Assembly (NCBI GenBank): GCA_903953985.1
Contig: CAJBLW010000448.1
Coordinates: 1 to 8,471 of the forward strand
Direction of reading: 5' to 3'
Length of the DNA: 8,471 nucleotides
Source of the DNA: an uncultured Burkholderiales bacterium
GTDB lineage: Bacteria > Pseudomonadota > Gammaproteobacteria > Burkholderiales > Burkholderiaceae_C
Shown: positions 1-6,382 of the stretch, in pieces
Position numbering within the stretch: the first letter of the stretch is position 1
Layout of the letters: each line of letters starts with the position of its first letter
Notes under the pieces: model-generated
What the model saw: the letters and a program-made list of their open reading frames with translations, nothing else
The model's database searches: none
Told to the model about the DNA's origin: nothing
Translations under genes and position numbers: made by a program

Positions 1-29
1 ATCCCAAGTTTGCAAAGAGGGGGGCATGA
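1..29 (+). CDS. 3' end of upstream gene, probably an ABC transporter permease (partial)
   Basis: Reading the frame that starts at base 3 gives PKFAKRGA and then TGA at 27-29. Bases 1-2 (AT) would complete an Asp codon if the preceding base is G, giving DPKFAKRGA. Endings of the type 'LDP(R/K)...' are common in the DppC-class permeases of peptide ABC transporters, and such a permease normally precedes the ATPase gene. The TGA overlaps the ATPase start (ATGA at 26-29), a typical sign of translational coupling within an operon. Only eight complete codons are visible, so the identity is inferred from the ending and the neighbour. That a gene ends here is more secure than what it encodes. Confidence 0.5.
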
Positions 30-1657
30 TGAGCACAGCATCCCCTGAACCGGTCTTGTCAATCCGCCAACTCTCGGTGACGCTGCCTGCGGGCAGTGAT
101 CGGGCGCACGCGGTGCACAAGGTGTCATTGACGATTCACCCCGGGCAGACCTTGTGTGTGGTGGGCGAGTCAGGCTCGGGCAAATCGGTCATGGCCACCA
201 CCGTGATGGGTTTGCTGGCCAAGGAGCTTCGACCCAGTGGCGGCGAGATCGTGCTGCAAGGCGAGTCCTTGCTCAATGCCTCGGCCTCGCGATTGCGCGC
301 TTTGCGCGGACGCAGCATGGGCATGGTGTTCCAAGAACCCATGACCGCGCTCAACCCGGTCATGACCTGTGGTGACCAGGTCGACGAGTTGCTCTCGACC
401 CACACCGACTGGCCCCGGGACCAACGCCGCGCCGAAATTTTGCGTATCTTTGAGCGGGTGCGCCTGCCAGATCCTGAGCGCATGCTGCGCAGCTACCCGC
501 ACCAACTCAGCGGGGGTCAGCGCCAACGCATCGTGATCGCCATGGCCGTGGTGCTCAAGCCTGCCTTGATCATTTGCGACGAGCCGACCACGGCGCTCGA
601 CGTGACCACGCAAAAAGAAATTTTGCGCTTGATCGCCGACCTGCAACGCGAGCAAGGCAGTGCGGTGCTGTTCATCACGCACGACATGGGCGTGGTGGCT
701 GAGATTGCCGACGAGGTGCTGGTGATGAACCAGGGCGAAGCCGTCGAGGGTGGTCCTTGTGAGCAGGTCTTGCGCCGCCCCAAGGCCGATTACACGCGCC
801 AATTGCTGGCGGCCGTGCCGGGCATGACACCGCCTGAGGCCAAATCCGCCTTCAGTGGTCCGGCTTTGTTGTCGGGCCAAGGTGTGGGAAAAACTTATGC
901 CAGCCGCGACTGGATGGGTCGCAACCGTGCTACCGCGGCGCTGCAAAACGCCCATGTGGCGGTGCACGCTGGGGAGACCGTGGGCATTGTGGGCGAGTCC
1001 GGTTCGGGCAAGTCGACCTTTGCGCGCTGCCTGATTCGCCTGATCGACCCGACCGAGGGCCACATCTTGTGGGGCGACGACGAGGTGGCCACTTTGCCCG
1101 AGAGCCGTTTGCGTCCATTGCGCAACCGGGTGCAGGTGGTGTTCCAAGACCCCAACCGCTCGCTCAACCCGCGCCGCACGGTGGGGCAGTCTATGGTCGA
1201 AGGGGCCATGAACTTTGGTCAATCCCGCGCCGAGGCCGAAGCCTTGGCGGCTGAGCTGATGACGCAAGTGCGCCTGCCGGTCGATGCGCTCAAGCGTTAC
1301 CCCAGCCAGTTCAGCGGTGGTCAACGCCAACGCCTGGCCATCGCGCGAGCGCTGGCCTGTCGCCCTCAGGTGCTGGTGGCCGACGAGGCGGTCAGCGCGC
1401 TGGATGTGAGTGTGCAGGCTCAAATTTTGAACTTGCTGCGCGAAATCCAGGGCCGTCTGGGCCTGGGTTTGCTCTTCATTACGCACGACCTGCGCGTGGC
1501 CGCCCAGTTGTGCGACCGCGTGATCGTGATGCACCAGGGTCTTATCGTCGAAGAAGGCCCGACCGCCGCGCTCTACGCCAATCCGCAACAAGACTACACG
1601 CGCCGCTTGCTGCAGGCAGCACCTGCCGCTTTGCCGCCTCTAGAAACTGCACCTTGA
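26..1657 (+). CDS. Fused double-domain ATPase of a dipeptide/oligopeptide-type ABC importer
   Basis: This 543-residue cytoplasmic protein powers a peptide-class ABC importer, with two ATPase domains joined in one chain as in GsiA or YejF (a DppD-DppF fusion). Domain 1 has Walker A GESGSGKS at 47-54, the Q-loop Gln at 103, signature LSGGQ at 161-165, Walker B with D185-E186 and the switch His at 219. Domain 2 has an identical Walker A at 323-330, Q374, signature FSGGQ at 429-433, D453-E454 and H487. Both nucleotide sites therefore look competent. Each domain ends in the YTR-x-LL segment typical of oligopeptide ATPases (about 256-265 and 524-533). ATG26 and ATG29 are both possible starts; a purine-rich AAGAGGGGGG at 15-24 serves either, and both overlap the stop of the preceding gene. 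The matching permeases and binding protein would lie upstream. The substrate is unknown; glutathione, dipeptides or other short peptides are all possible. Confidence 0.93.
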   Translation: MMSTASPEPVLSIRQLSVTLPAGSDRAHAVHKVSLTIHPGQTLCVVGESGSGKSVMATTVMGLLAKELRPSGGEIVLQGESLLNASASRLRALRGRSMGMVFQEPMTALNPVMTCGDQVDELLSTHTDWPRDQRRAEILRIFERVRLPDPERMLRSYPHQLSGGQRQRIVIAMAVVLKPALIICDEPTTALDVTTQKEILRLIADLQREQGSAVLFITHDMGVVAEIADEVLVMNQGEAVEGGPCEQVLRRPKADYTRQLLAAVPGMTPPEAKSAFSGPALLSGQGVGKTYASRDWMGRNRATAALQNAHVAVHAGETVGIVGESGSGKSTFARCLIRLIDPTEGHILWGDDEVATLPESRLRPLRNRVQVVFQDPNRSLNPRRTVGQSMVEGAMNFGQSRAEAEALAAELMTQVRLPVDALKRYPSQFSGGQRQRLAIARALACRPQVLVADEAVSALDVSVQAQILNLLREIQGRLGLGLLFITHDLRVAAQLCDRVIVMHQGLIVEEGPTAALYANPQQDYTRRLLQAAPAALPPLETAP

Positions 1658-1672
1658 TGTCGCACCGCGACA
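1658..1672 (+). other. Small perfect hairpin right after the ATPase stop codon
   Basis: TGTCGC (1658-1663), a 3-base loop ACC and GCGACA (1667-1672) form a perfect 6-bp stem directly after the TGA. No T-run follows, so it is not a standard intrinsic terminator. It may mark the transcript end or stabilise an upstream mRNA, or be chance in GC-rich DNA. The 60-base gap up to the next start shows no clear promoter. Confidence 0.35.
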
Positions 1673-1717
1673 GCGCAGCTTCAGCCGGCCTGATTTAAAC
1701 CCTGAAAACGGCCCCCC

Positions 1718-3217
1718 ATGACCCGTATCCTGATCGCTGGTTACCAGCACGAGACCAACACTTTTGCTCCCAGCCAGGCCGACTGGGCCGCCTTCCAAAG
1801 CGGCGAGGCCTTTCCGGCCTATGTGCGCGGGCAGGCCCTGATCGACCAGATGACGGGTGTGAACATCCCGGCGGGCGGCTTCATCGACGCGGCGCGGCGC
1901 GAAGGCTGGCAACTACTGCCCTCGGCTTGGGCCGGAGCCACGCCATCTTCTTATGTGACACAAGATGCGTTCGAGCGCATTTGCAGCGCCATCCTGGATG
2001 ACGTGCGATCGGCCTTGGCGCAGGGCTTGGACGGCGTATACCTCGACTTGCACGGCGCGGCCGTGGCCGAAAACGCAGACGACAGCGAAGGCGAGCTGAT
2101 CGCCCGCATCCGCGCCGTGGTGGGCCCAAAACTGCCCATCGTTGCCAGCCTGGACCTGCACGCCAACGTGACCGAGCGCATGCTGCAGCTGTCCGATGGC
2201 TTGGTGGCCTACCGCACCTACCCGCACATCGACATGGCCGATACCGGCGAGCGGGCCGCCCTGTTGCTTCGTGAGCATTTTCGCGCAGGCGGCAAGCGCC
2301 CCATGCAGGCGTGACGCTTGCCGTTTTTGATTTCACTCAACGCCCAAAGCACCTGGATGGCCCCGGCCAAAGACCTCTACGACGAGATGATTGCGCTGGA
2401 AACACAAACCGGCTGCATGCTCAGTTTTTGCATGGGCTTTCCGGCGTCTGACTTTGCCGAATGCGGCCCCGTGGTTTGGGGTCACGGCCCGCAGGCTGAA
2501 ATGACCGTGCAGCGCCTGTTTGAGCGCGTGGCTGAGCCTGGCCAGTGGCGCCCCGATGTGCTGCCCGCCCGTGAGGCGATCACGCAAGCCCTGGCCACGG
2601 CCGAGGTGTCTGTGGCCCCCGTGGTCGTGGCCGACACGCAGGACAACCCCGGCGCTGGCGGGGACAGCAACACCACGGGCATGCTTCATGCCCTGCTGCA
2701 ACAAGGCGCTGGCCAGCGCTGGCCTGGCCAAGTGGCGCTGGGTTTGTTGTACGACCCCGAAGCCGCCCGCATGGCCCATGCCGCAGGGGTTGGGGCCAGC
2801 CTGCAACTGGCTTTGGGCAAGGCCGTGCCCACCTTCACGGGGCTGACAAGCGACCCGCCTTTACAGGGACGCTTTACGGTACGGGCTTTGGGGCCGGATT
2901 ATTGCGAACTCAAGGGCCCCATGATGACCGGCATGAAAGCCCACATCGGACCCTGCGCTTGCCTTGAAATCGATGGCGTCTTGATCGCTGTGGCCAGCGG
3001 CAAGATGCAAATGCTGGACCGTGAATTGTTCCGCGCCGTGGGCATCCACCCCGAGCAGATGAAGCTGCTCGTGGTCAAAAGCTCCAACCATTTCCGGGCC
3101 GACTTCACGCCGATTGCCAGCCGCGTGCTGGTGGCCAAAGCGGCCGGTCCCATGGCCGCCGATCCGGGCGATTTGCCCTGGAAAAAACTCAGCCCCAACA
3201 CCCGCACCCGACCTTGA
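1718..3217 (+). pseudogene. M81-family (MlrC-like) metallopeptidase interrupted by one in-frame TGA
   Basis: The frame from ATG1718 to the stop at 3215-3217 spans 499 codons, close to the roughly 490-500 residues usual for M81 proteins. It is broken only by TGA at codon 199 (2312-2314). The family is a putative zinc hydrolase group; its namesake MlrC degrades linearised microcystin, and most members have no known substrate. The N-terminal half, which would be a 198-residue product, holds QHETNTF at 10-16, DLHGAAV at 110-116, DLHANVT at 146-152 and DTGER at 175-179. These are the conserved His/Asp clusters expected to bind metal. After the stop the same frame continues with LPFLISLNAQ and carries DTQDNPGAGG at codons 306-315, a hallmark of the MlrC C-terminal domain. 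Both halves are clean and in the same frame, so this is a nonsense change, not a frameshift. TGG (Trp) to TGA is the simplest origin. No Shine-Dalgarno is visible before ATG1718 or near the in-frame TTG2318 or ATG2357, so efficient separate translation of the second half is unlikely. A sequencing error is the main alternative. Confidence 0.85.
2312..2314 (+). other. In-frame TGA interrupting the M81 peptidase gene
   Basis: The reading frame is ...RPMQA-TGA-RLPFLI..., with recognisable M81 sequence on both sides and no change of frame. One G-to-A transition from TGG would explain it. The stop falls between the N-terminal metal-binding region and the MlrC C-terminal domain, so a terminated product would lack about 300 residues and probably be inactive. 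Confidence 0.8.
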
Positions 3218-3265
3218 CGTGGCAGGACGGCCGGGCTTTTGATCATTTTTTGAAGAGGTACACCC

Positions 3266-4684
3266 ATGAGCGCGACACCCCAAGACCTGACCCTGACCCC
3301 GGCCCACGAACTGCTGGCGATGTACCGCAGTGGCCAGGCCTCGCCGGTTGAGGTGACGCAGGCGGTGCTTTCGCGCATCGAGCGCGTGAACCCGCAAATC
3401 AATGCCTTTTGCCTGGTCGACGAACAAGCGGCTTTGTCCAGCGCCCGCGCCAGCGAAGCGCGTTGGCAGGCGCACCGCCAGCAAGGCACGCCTGTGGGCG
3501 CTTTGGACGGCGTGCCCGCGTCCATCAAGGACCTGATCCTGACCCAAGGCTGGCCCACCTTGCGCGGCAGCCGCACGGTTGACCCGAACCAGCCCTGGGA
3601 TGTGGACGCCCCGGCCACCGCGCGCCTGCGCGAAGCGGGGGCGGTCTTGCTGGGCAAAACCACCACGCCCGAGTTTGGCTGCAAGGGCGAGACCAATTCG
3701 CCTGCTACCGGCATCACACGCAACCCCTGGAACCTGAACCACACCCCAGGCGGCTCTTCGGGCGGCACGGCCGCAGCCGTCGCCGCAGGCCTGGGGCCCA
3801 TTGGCGTGGGCACCGACGGCGCGGGCAGCGTGCGCATTCCGGCGGCCTTTTGCGGCAACGTGGGCCTCAAACCCAGCTTTGGCCGCGTGCCCGCCTACCC
3901 CCTGTCACCCTTTGGCTCGGTGGCGCACTTGGGGCCGCACACCATGAGCGTGCGCGACGCCGCCTTGATGACCAACGTGCTCAAGCAGCCCGATGCCCGT
4001 GACTGGACATCGCTGCCACCTGACCCCAGCGACTACACCGTGGGCCTGGAAGACGGCATCCGCGGCCTGCGCATCGCCTACTCGCCCACCCTGGGCTATG
4101 CCAAAAATGTGCATCCCGAAATCGCCGCTGCAGTTCACGCCGCCGTGCAGCAACTGCAGGCGCTTGGCGCGCATGTGGAGCAGATCGACCCCGGGTTCGA
4201 GGACCCGCTCGACATCACCACCGGGCTTTGGTTTTTGGGCGCCTACACCTTGTGGAAGGGCTTGAGCGCCGAGCAACAGGCCGTGGCCGACCCCGACTTC
4301 CAAACCGAGGCCGAGCTGGGTGCGCAACTGAGCGCCTTGCAAATCCAACAACTCAACCAACGCCGCGGCGTTTTGGGTTCGCACATGCGCCAGTTTATGC
4401 AGCGGTTTGATCTGCTGGTCACGCCTGCGGTGTCCATCCCTGCCTTTGAGGCGCGTTCGGCCGGCACCGTCACCATGAACCCGGTGTCCATGCTCGGCTG
4501 GACACCTTTCAGCTACCCTTTCAACCTCACCCAGCAACCGGCCATCACCGTTCCTTGTGGCCTGACCCAAAGCGGCCTTCCAATGGGATTGCAGATCGTG
4601 GGGCCGATGTTTGGCGACGCGCTGGTGTTGCGCGCCGCAAGGGCGTACGAGTCGGTGATGCCGGTGGCCCGCCCAAAGATCTGA
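3266..4684 (+). CDS. Amidase-signature family hydrolase
   Basis: This 472-residue serine hydrolase of the amidase-signature family (relatives include GatA, fatty acid amide hydrolase and many bacterial amidases) cleaves a C-N amide bond to release ammonia or an amine. The Ser-cisSer-Lys triad is readable: K88 in SIKD, the cis-Ser S164 in PGGSSGG (161-167), and nucleophile S188 in TDGAGS (183-188). The 24-residue spacing from S164 to S188 matches that of FAAH (S217/S241). The following FCGNVGLKPS (195-204) is also typical. No signal peptide is evident, so it is probably cytoplasmic. ATG3266 has a good ribosome site, GAAGAGG at 3252-3258. It begins 48 bases after the M81 frame and lies in line with the peptide transporter, which suggests processing of an imported amide or peptide-like compound. 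It is not clearly GatA: no gatB or gatC is nearby. The exact substrate is unknown. Confidence 0.93.
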   Translation: MSATPQDLTLTPAHELLAMYRSGQASPVEVTQAVLSRIERVNPQINAFCLVDEQAALSSARASEARWQAHRQQGTPVGALDGVPASIKDLILTQGWPTLRGSRTVDPNQPWDVDAPATARLREAGAVLLGKTTTPEFGCKGETNSPATGITRNPWNLNHTPGGSSGGTAAAVAAGLGPIGVGTDGAGSVRIPAAFCGNVGLKPSFGRVPAYPLSPFGSVAHLGPHTMSVRDAALMTNVLKQPDARDWTSLPPDPSDYTVGLEDGIRGLRIAYSPTLGYAKNVHPEIAAAVHAAVQQLQALGAHVEQIDPGFEDPLDITTGLWFLGAYTLWKGLSAEQQAVADPDFQTEAELGAQLSALQIQQLNQRRGVLGSHMRQFMQRFDLLVTPAVSIPAFEARSAGTVTMNPVSMLGWTPFSYPFNLTQQPAITVPCGLTQSGLPMGLQIVGPMFGDALVLRAARAYESVMPVARPKI

Positions 4685-4908
4685 TGATTGCGCAGATCGG
4701 GTGAGTGCACAGACACCTTTCGGGGCAGGCATGCAGGACACACCCAGGGAGTGCCCACACAAGAGGGGGTGGAGTTAATGATTTTGGTGGTAAATCTAAA
4801 AAATAAATTAATTTAGATTCATATTAATTTTTAATTAATACTTATAAAGGACATTTTCTGATTTAATTTGCAGGACTTTTGTTCGACCTGTAGGTCAGTG
4901 GAGTTCTT
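4685..4908 (+). promoter_or_regulatory. AT-rich intergenic region, probable promoter of the M23-bactofilin module
   Basis: This 224-base gap separates the amidase from the M23 gene. Its first third has ordinary composition. From 4781 to 4870 only 14 of 90 bases are G or C, and from 4791 to 4840 only 3 of 50, against roughly 55-80% GC in the surrounding genes. It contains AATCTAAA (4793-4800) facing TTTAGATT (4812-4819), a perfect 12-base palindrome TAAATTAATTTA (4804-4815), TTAATTAA (4831-4838) and a possible -10 element TATAAA at 4843-4848. No good -35 hexamer sits at the usual distance from that -10. An AT-tract of this kind could act as a UP-like element or as a binding site for an H-NS-type (Bv3F/MvaT) protein. 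The promoter role is inferred from position and composition. Confidence 0.5.
4885..4896 (+). promoter_or_regulatory. Inverted repeat GACCT-GT-AGGTC just upstream of the M23 gene
   Basis: This perfect 5-bp inverted repeat with a 2-base spacer ends three bases before the GGAG ribosome site (4900-4903) of the M23 gene. It could be a small operator on DNA. As an RNA hairpin, a 2-base loop is too tight, so at least the inner pair would open. No known regulator is recognised from the sequence. Confidence 0.3.
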
Positions 4909-5847
4909 ATGCAATTGATTTGGGTCAGCGGCCCGGCTTCAAAAGTGGTGACCTTGTCCATCACGGCTCAAAAGATGGCGATGGCGGCGGCGGCTGTGGC
5001 CAGTGTTTTAGTACTCATGGGTTTTGTTTCGCATTTTGTCGGCCTGCGAGTGGCCATTGAGTACGTCCCCGAGTTGGCCCACCGTATGGGTGGAGTCACC
5101 AGCCAAGCTGAGCAAATGAAAATGGAGGCGCACCACCAAGCACGCCTCGACGCACTGAACGAGCAACTGGGCACTTTGGCCGAAAAACTCAAAGAGATCG
5201 AAAGCATCAAGAACGATGCCCTGGGCCGACTGGGCGTGGAAAAGCTCCTGCCCACCGGCAACCCCAAAAACAACCCCAACTGGGGCCGTGGAGGCCCCTT
5301 GAACCTGCTCGGTTCCTGGGGCTCCAGTGGTGAGCGGCTTGACCATCGGATTGGGCAAGCGCTCAAACGGGTACAGGTGTACGACCAAGCCATGGCAGAG
5401 AAGCTCGACCTGTGGCAACAAGACTTGGCGCGGCTCGACCAACTCCCCACCACATTGCCTTTGACCGGTGAGTTCGTGTTATCGAGCGGTTTTGGCTTCA
5501 GGCCCGACCCGATCACCCACCAAACCAGCTTGCACGAGGGCATAGACTTTGTTGCCGTTGTGGGAACGCCCATCCTTGTCACCGCGCCAGGTGTGGTCTC
5601 GCGAGCTGAATACATGGGGGCCTATGGCAACATGGTGGATGTCTTGCACGCCAACGGTTTCACAACGCGTTATGCTCACATGCAGAGCATTGAGGTCAAG
5701 CTAGGCGATGTCTTGGTGCGCCAGCAAAAGGTAGGCACTTTGGGCAACACGGGTCGCTCCACAGGACCCCATTTACATTACGAAGTCATTTATAACGGCG
5801 TGGCCATGCACCCTGCCAAAGCCTTGGCAGCTTGGGCCAAGCTCTGA
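4909..5847 (+). CDS. Membrane-anchored M23 (LytM/lysostaphin-like) peptidoglycan endopeptidase
   Basis: This 312-residue protein has a short basic N-terminal tail (1-24), one transmembrane anchor at about 25-47, a predicted coiled coil at about 65-105, a linker rich in Gly, Pro and Asn (115-140), a second helical stretch (about 143-178) and a C-terminal M23 domain (about 185-305). The zinc ligands are visible as H209 and D213 (HEGID) and H290, with catalytic histidines H257 (RYAHM) and H288 (HLH). The substrate motif SGFGFR is at 193-198. All expected residues are present, so it should be an active enzyme cutting peptide cross-links of peptidoglycan in the periplasm, not a degenerate activator such as EnvC or NlpD. 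The start at ATG4909 has GGAG at 4900-4903. Bactofilin follows after 33 bases, the pairing seen with Csd1/CcmA in Helicobacter and in many Proteobacteria, so a role in cell shape is likely. Confidence 0.92.
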   Translation: MQLIWVSGPASKVVTLSITAQKMAMAAAAVASVLVLMGFVSHFVGLRVAIEYVPELAHRMGGVTSQAEQMKMEAHHQARLDALNEQLGTLAEKLKEIESIKNDALGRLGVEKLLPTGNPKNNPNWGRGGPLNLLGSWGSSGERLDHRIGQALKRVQVYDQAMAEKLDLWQQDLARLDQLPTTLPLTGEFVLSSGFGFRPDPITHQTSLHEGIDFVAVVGTPILVTAPGVVSRAEYMGAYGNMVDVLHANGFTTRYAHMQSIEVKLGDVLVRQQKVGTLGNTGRSTGPHLHYEVIYNGVAMHPAKALAAWAKL

Positions 5848-5880
5848 TAATCTCGGTATCTGAAGCGAAAAGGAGACAAC

Positions 5881-6336
5881 ATGTTTGGTTCAAAAAAAAC
5901 GGCACATACCCCGTTGGTCATGGGTCATGAAAAGTTCGACACGCTGATCGGGCGCAATACCGAAATCCATGGGTGCCTGAAATTGAATGAAAGTGTTCGA
6001 ATTGACGGCAAGGTGGTGGGTAACATCGAAGCACCCAAAGACGCCGCCATCTCGGTGGTGATCGGCTCAAATGGCGAGATTCAGGGAGATGTCATGGCCA
6101 GCCGCATCGTCGTGGCGGGCAAAGTGTCCGGCAATATCTATGCTTATGAGCGGGTCGAACTCATGGCCAGTGCACTGGTTCAAGGCGACATCAAATACGC
6201 CTCCATGGCGGTGGAGCATGGCGCACGCCTGCTGGGTCTGATGCTTCAGATAGATGGGAATGAAGTGCCAGCTAACTTGGGCCGTGATGCTCAAGCTGTC
6301 ATCCACAAAGCCAAAACCGCCGGGCAGCCCGACTGA
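5881..6336 (+). CDS. Bactofilin, polymer-forming cytoskeletal protein
   Basis: This 151-residue protein belongs to the bactofilin family (BacA/BacM/CcmA), which self-assembles without nucleotide into filaments at the inner membrane and positions cell-wall enzymes. The domain covers about 19-125 and shows the repeating beta-helix pattern of short hydrophobic strands with Gly turns, for example TLIGRNTEIHG (21-31), RIDGKVVGNI (40-49), GEIQGDV (65-71) and GKVSGNIYA (80-88). The N-terminus MFGSKK is short and basic, as is common for the membrane-targeting end of this family. The tail after 126 is short and probably unstructured. A strong AGGAG ribosome site at 5871-5875 supports ATG5881. It lies 33 bases after the M23 endopeptidase, almost certainly in the same transcript, so the bactofilin probably acts as the scaffold that localises that enzyme. 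Which cell-shape trait it controls cannot be told from this window. Confidence 0.93.
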   Translation: MFGSKKTAHTPLVMGHEKFDTLIGRNTEIHGCLKLNESVRIDGKVVGNIEAPKDAAISVVIGSNGEIQGDVMASRIVVAGKVSGNIYAYERVELMASALVQGDIKYASMAVEHGARLLGLMLQIDGNEVPANLGRDAQAVIHKAKTAGQPD

Positions 6337-6338
6337 GG

Positions 6339-6358
6339 GACAGCCCGAAAGGGCTGTT
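6339..6358 (+). terminator. GAAA-loop hairpin between the bactofilin gene and coaX (no U-tract)
   Basis: ACAGCCC (6340-6346), loop GAAA and GGGCTGT (6351-6357) make a perfect 7-bp stem capped by a GNRA tetraloop, and a G-T pair can extend it by one (6339/6358). It starts three bases after the bactofilin stop. Neither strand has a T-run after it, so it lacks the second half of a classic intrinsic terminator. It could be a weak or Rho-assisted end, a 3' end-stabilising hairpin, or a structure in the coaX leader. The hairpin is certain; the function is not. Confidence 0.45.
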
Positions 6359-6382
6359 GTCAAAAATCATTATCATCGGCTG

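Noticed and set aside
170..1591. A 473-codon open frame on the - strand opposite the ABC ATPase
   Set aside because: Its translation is rich in His, Gln and Arg with no recognisable domain. It mirrors a strongly coding GC-rich gene on the other strand whose motifs are all in place, so it is an antisense shadow.
2312..2360. TGA in the M81 gene as a selenocysteine codon
   Set aside because: I see no convincing SECIS-like stem-loop just after the TGA, M81 enzymes are not known selenoproteins, and the position is not a metal-ligand or Cys site. A nonsense change from TGG is simpler.
4678..4698. GATCTG...CAGATC inverted repeat spanning the amidase stop codon as a terminator
   Set aside because: The stem is only 6 bp with a 9-base loop and no T-run follows, so it does not meet the usual criteria for an intrinsic terminator.
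6254..6382. Upstream extension of coaX to ATG6254
   Set aside because: The 43 extra residues overlap the bactofilin coding sequence in another frame and do not resemble the CoaX family, which starts just before DVGNT.
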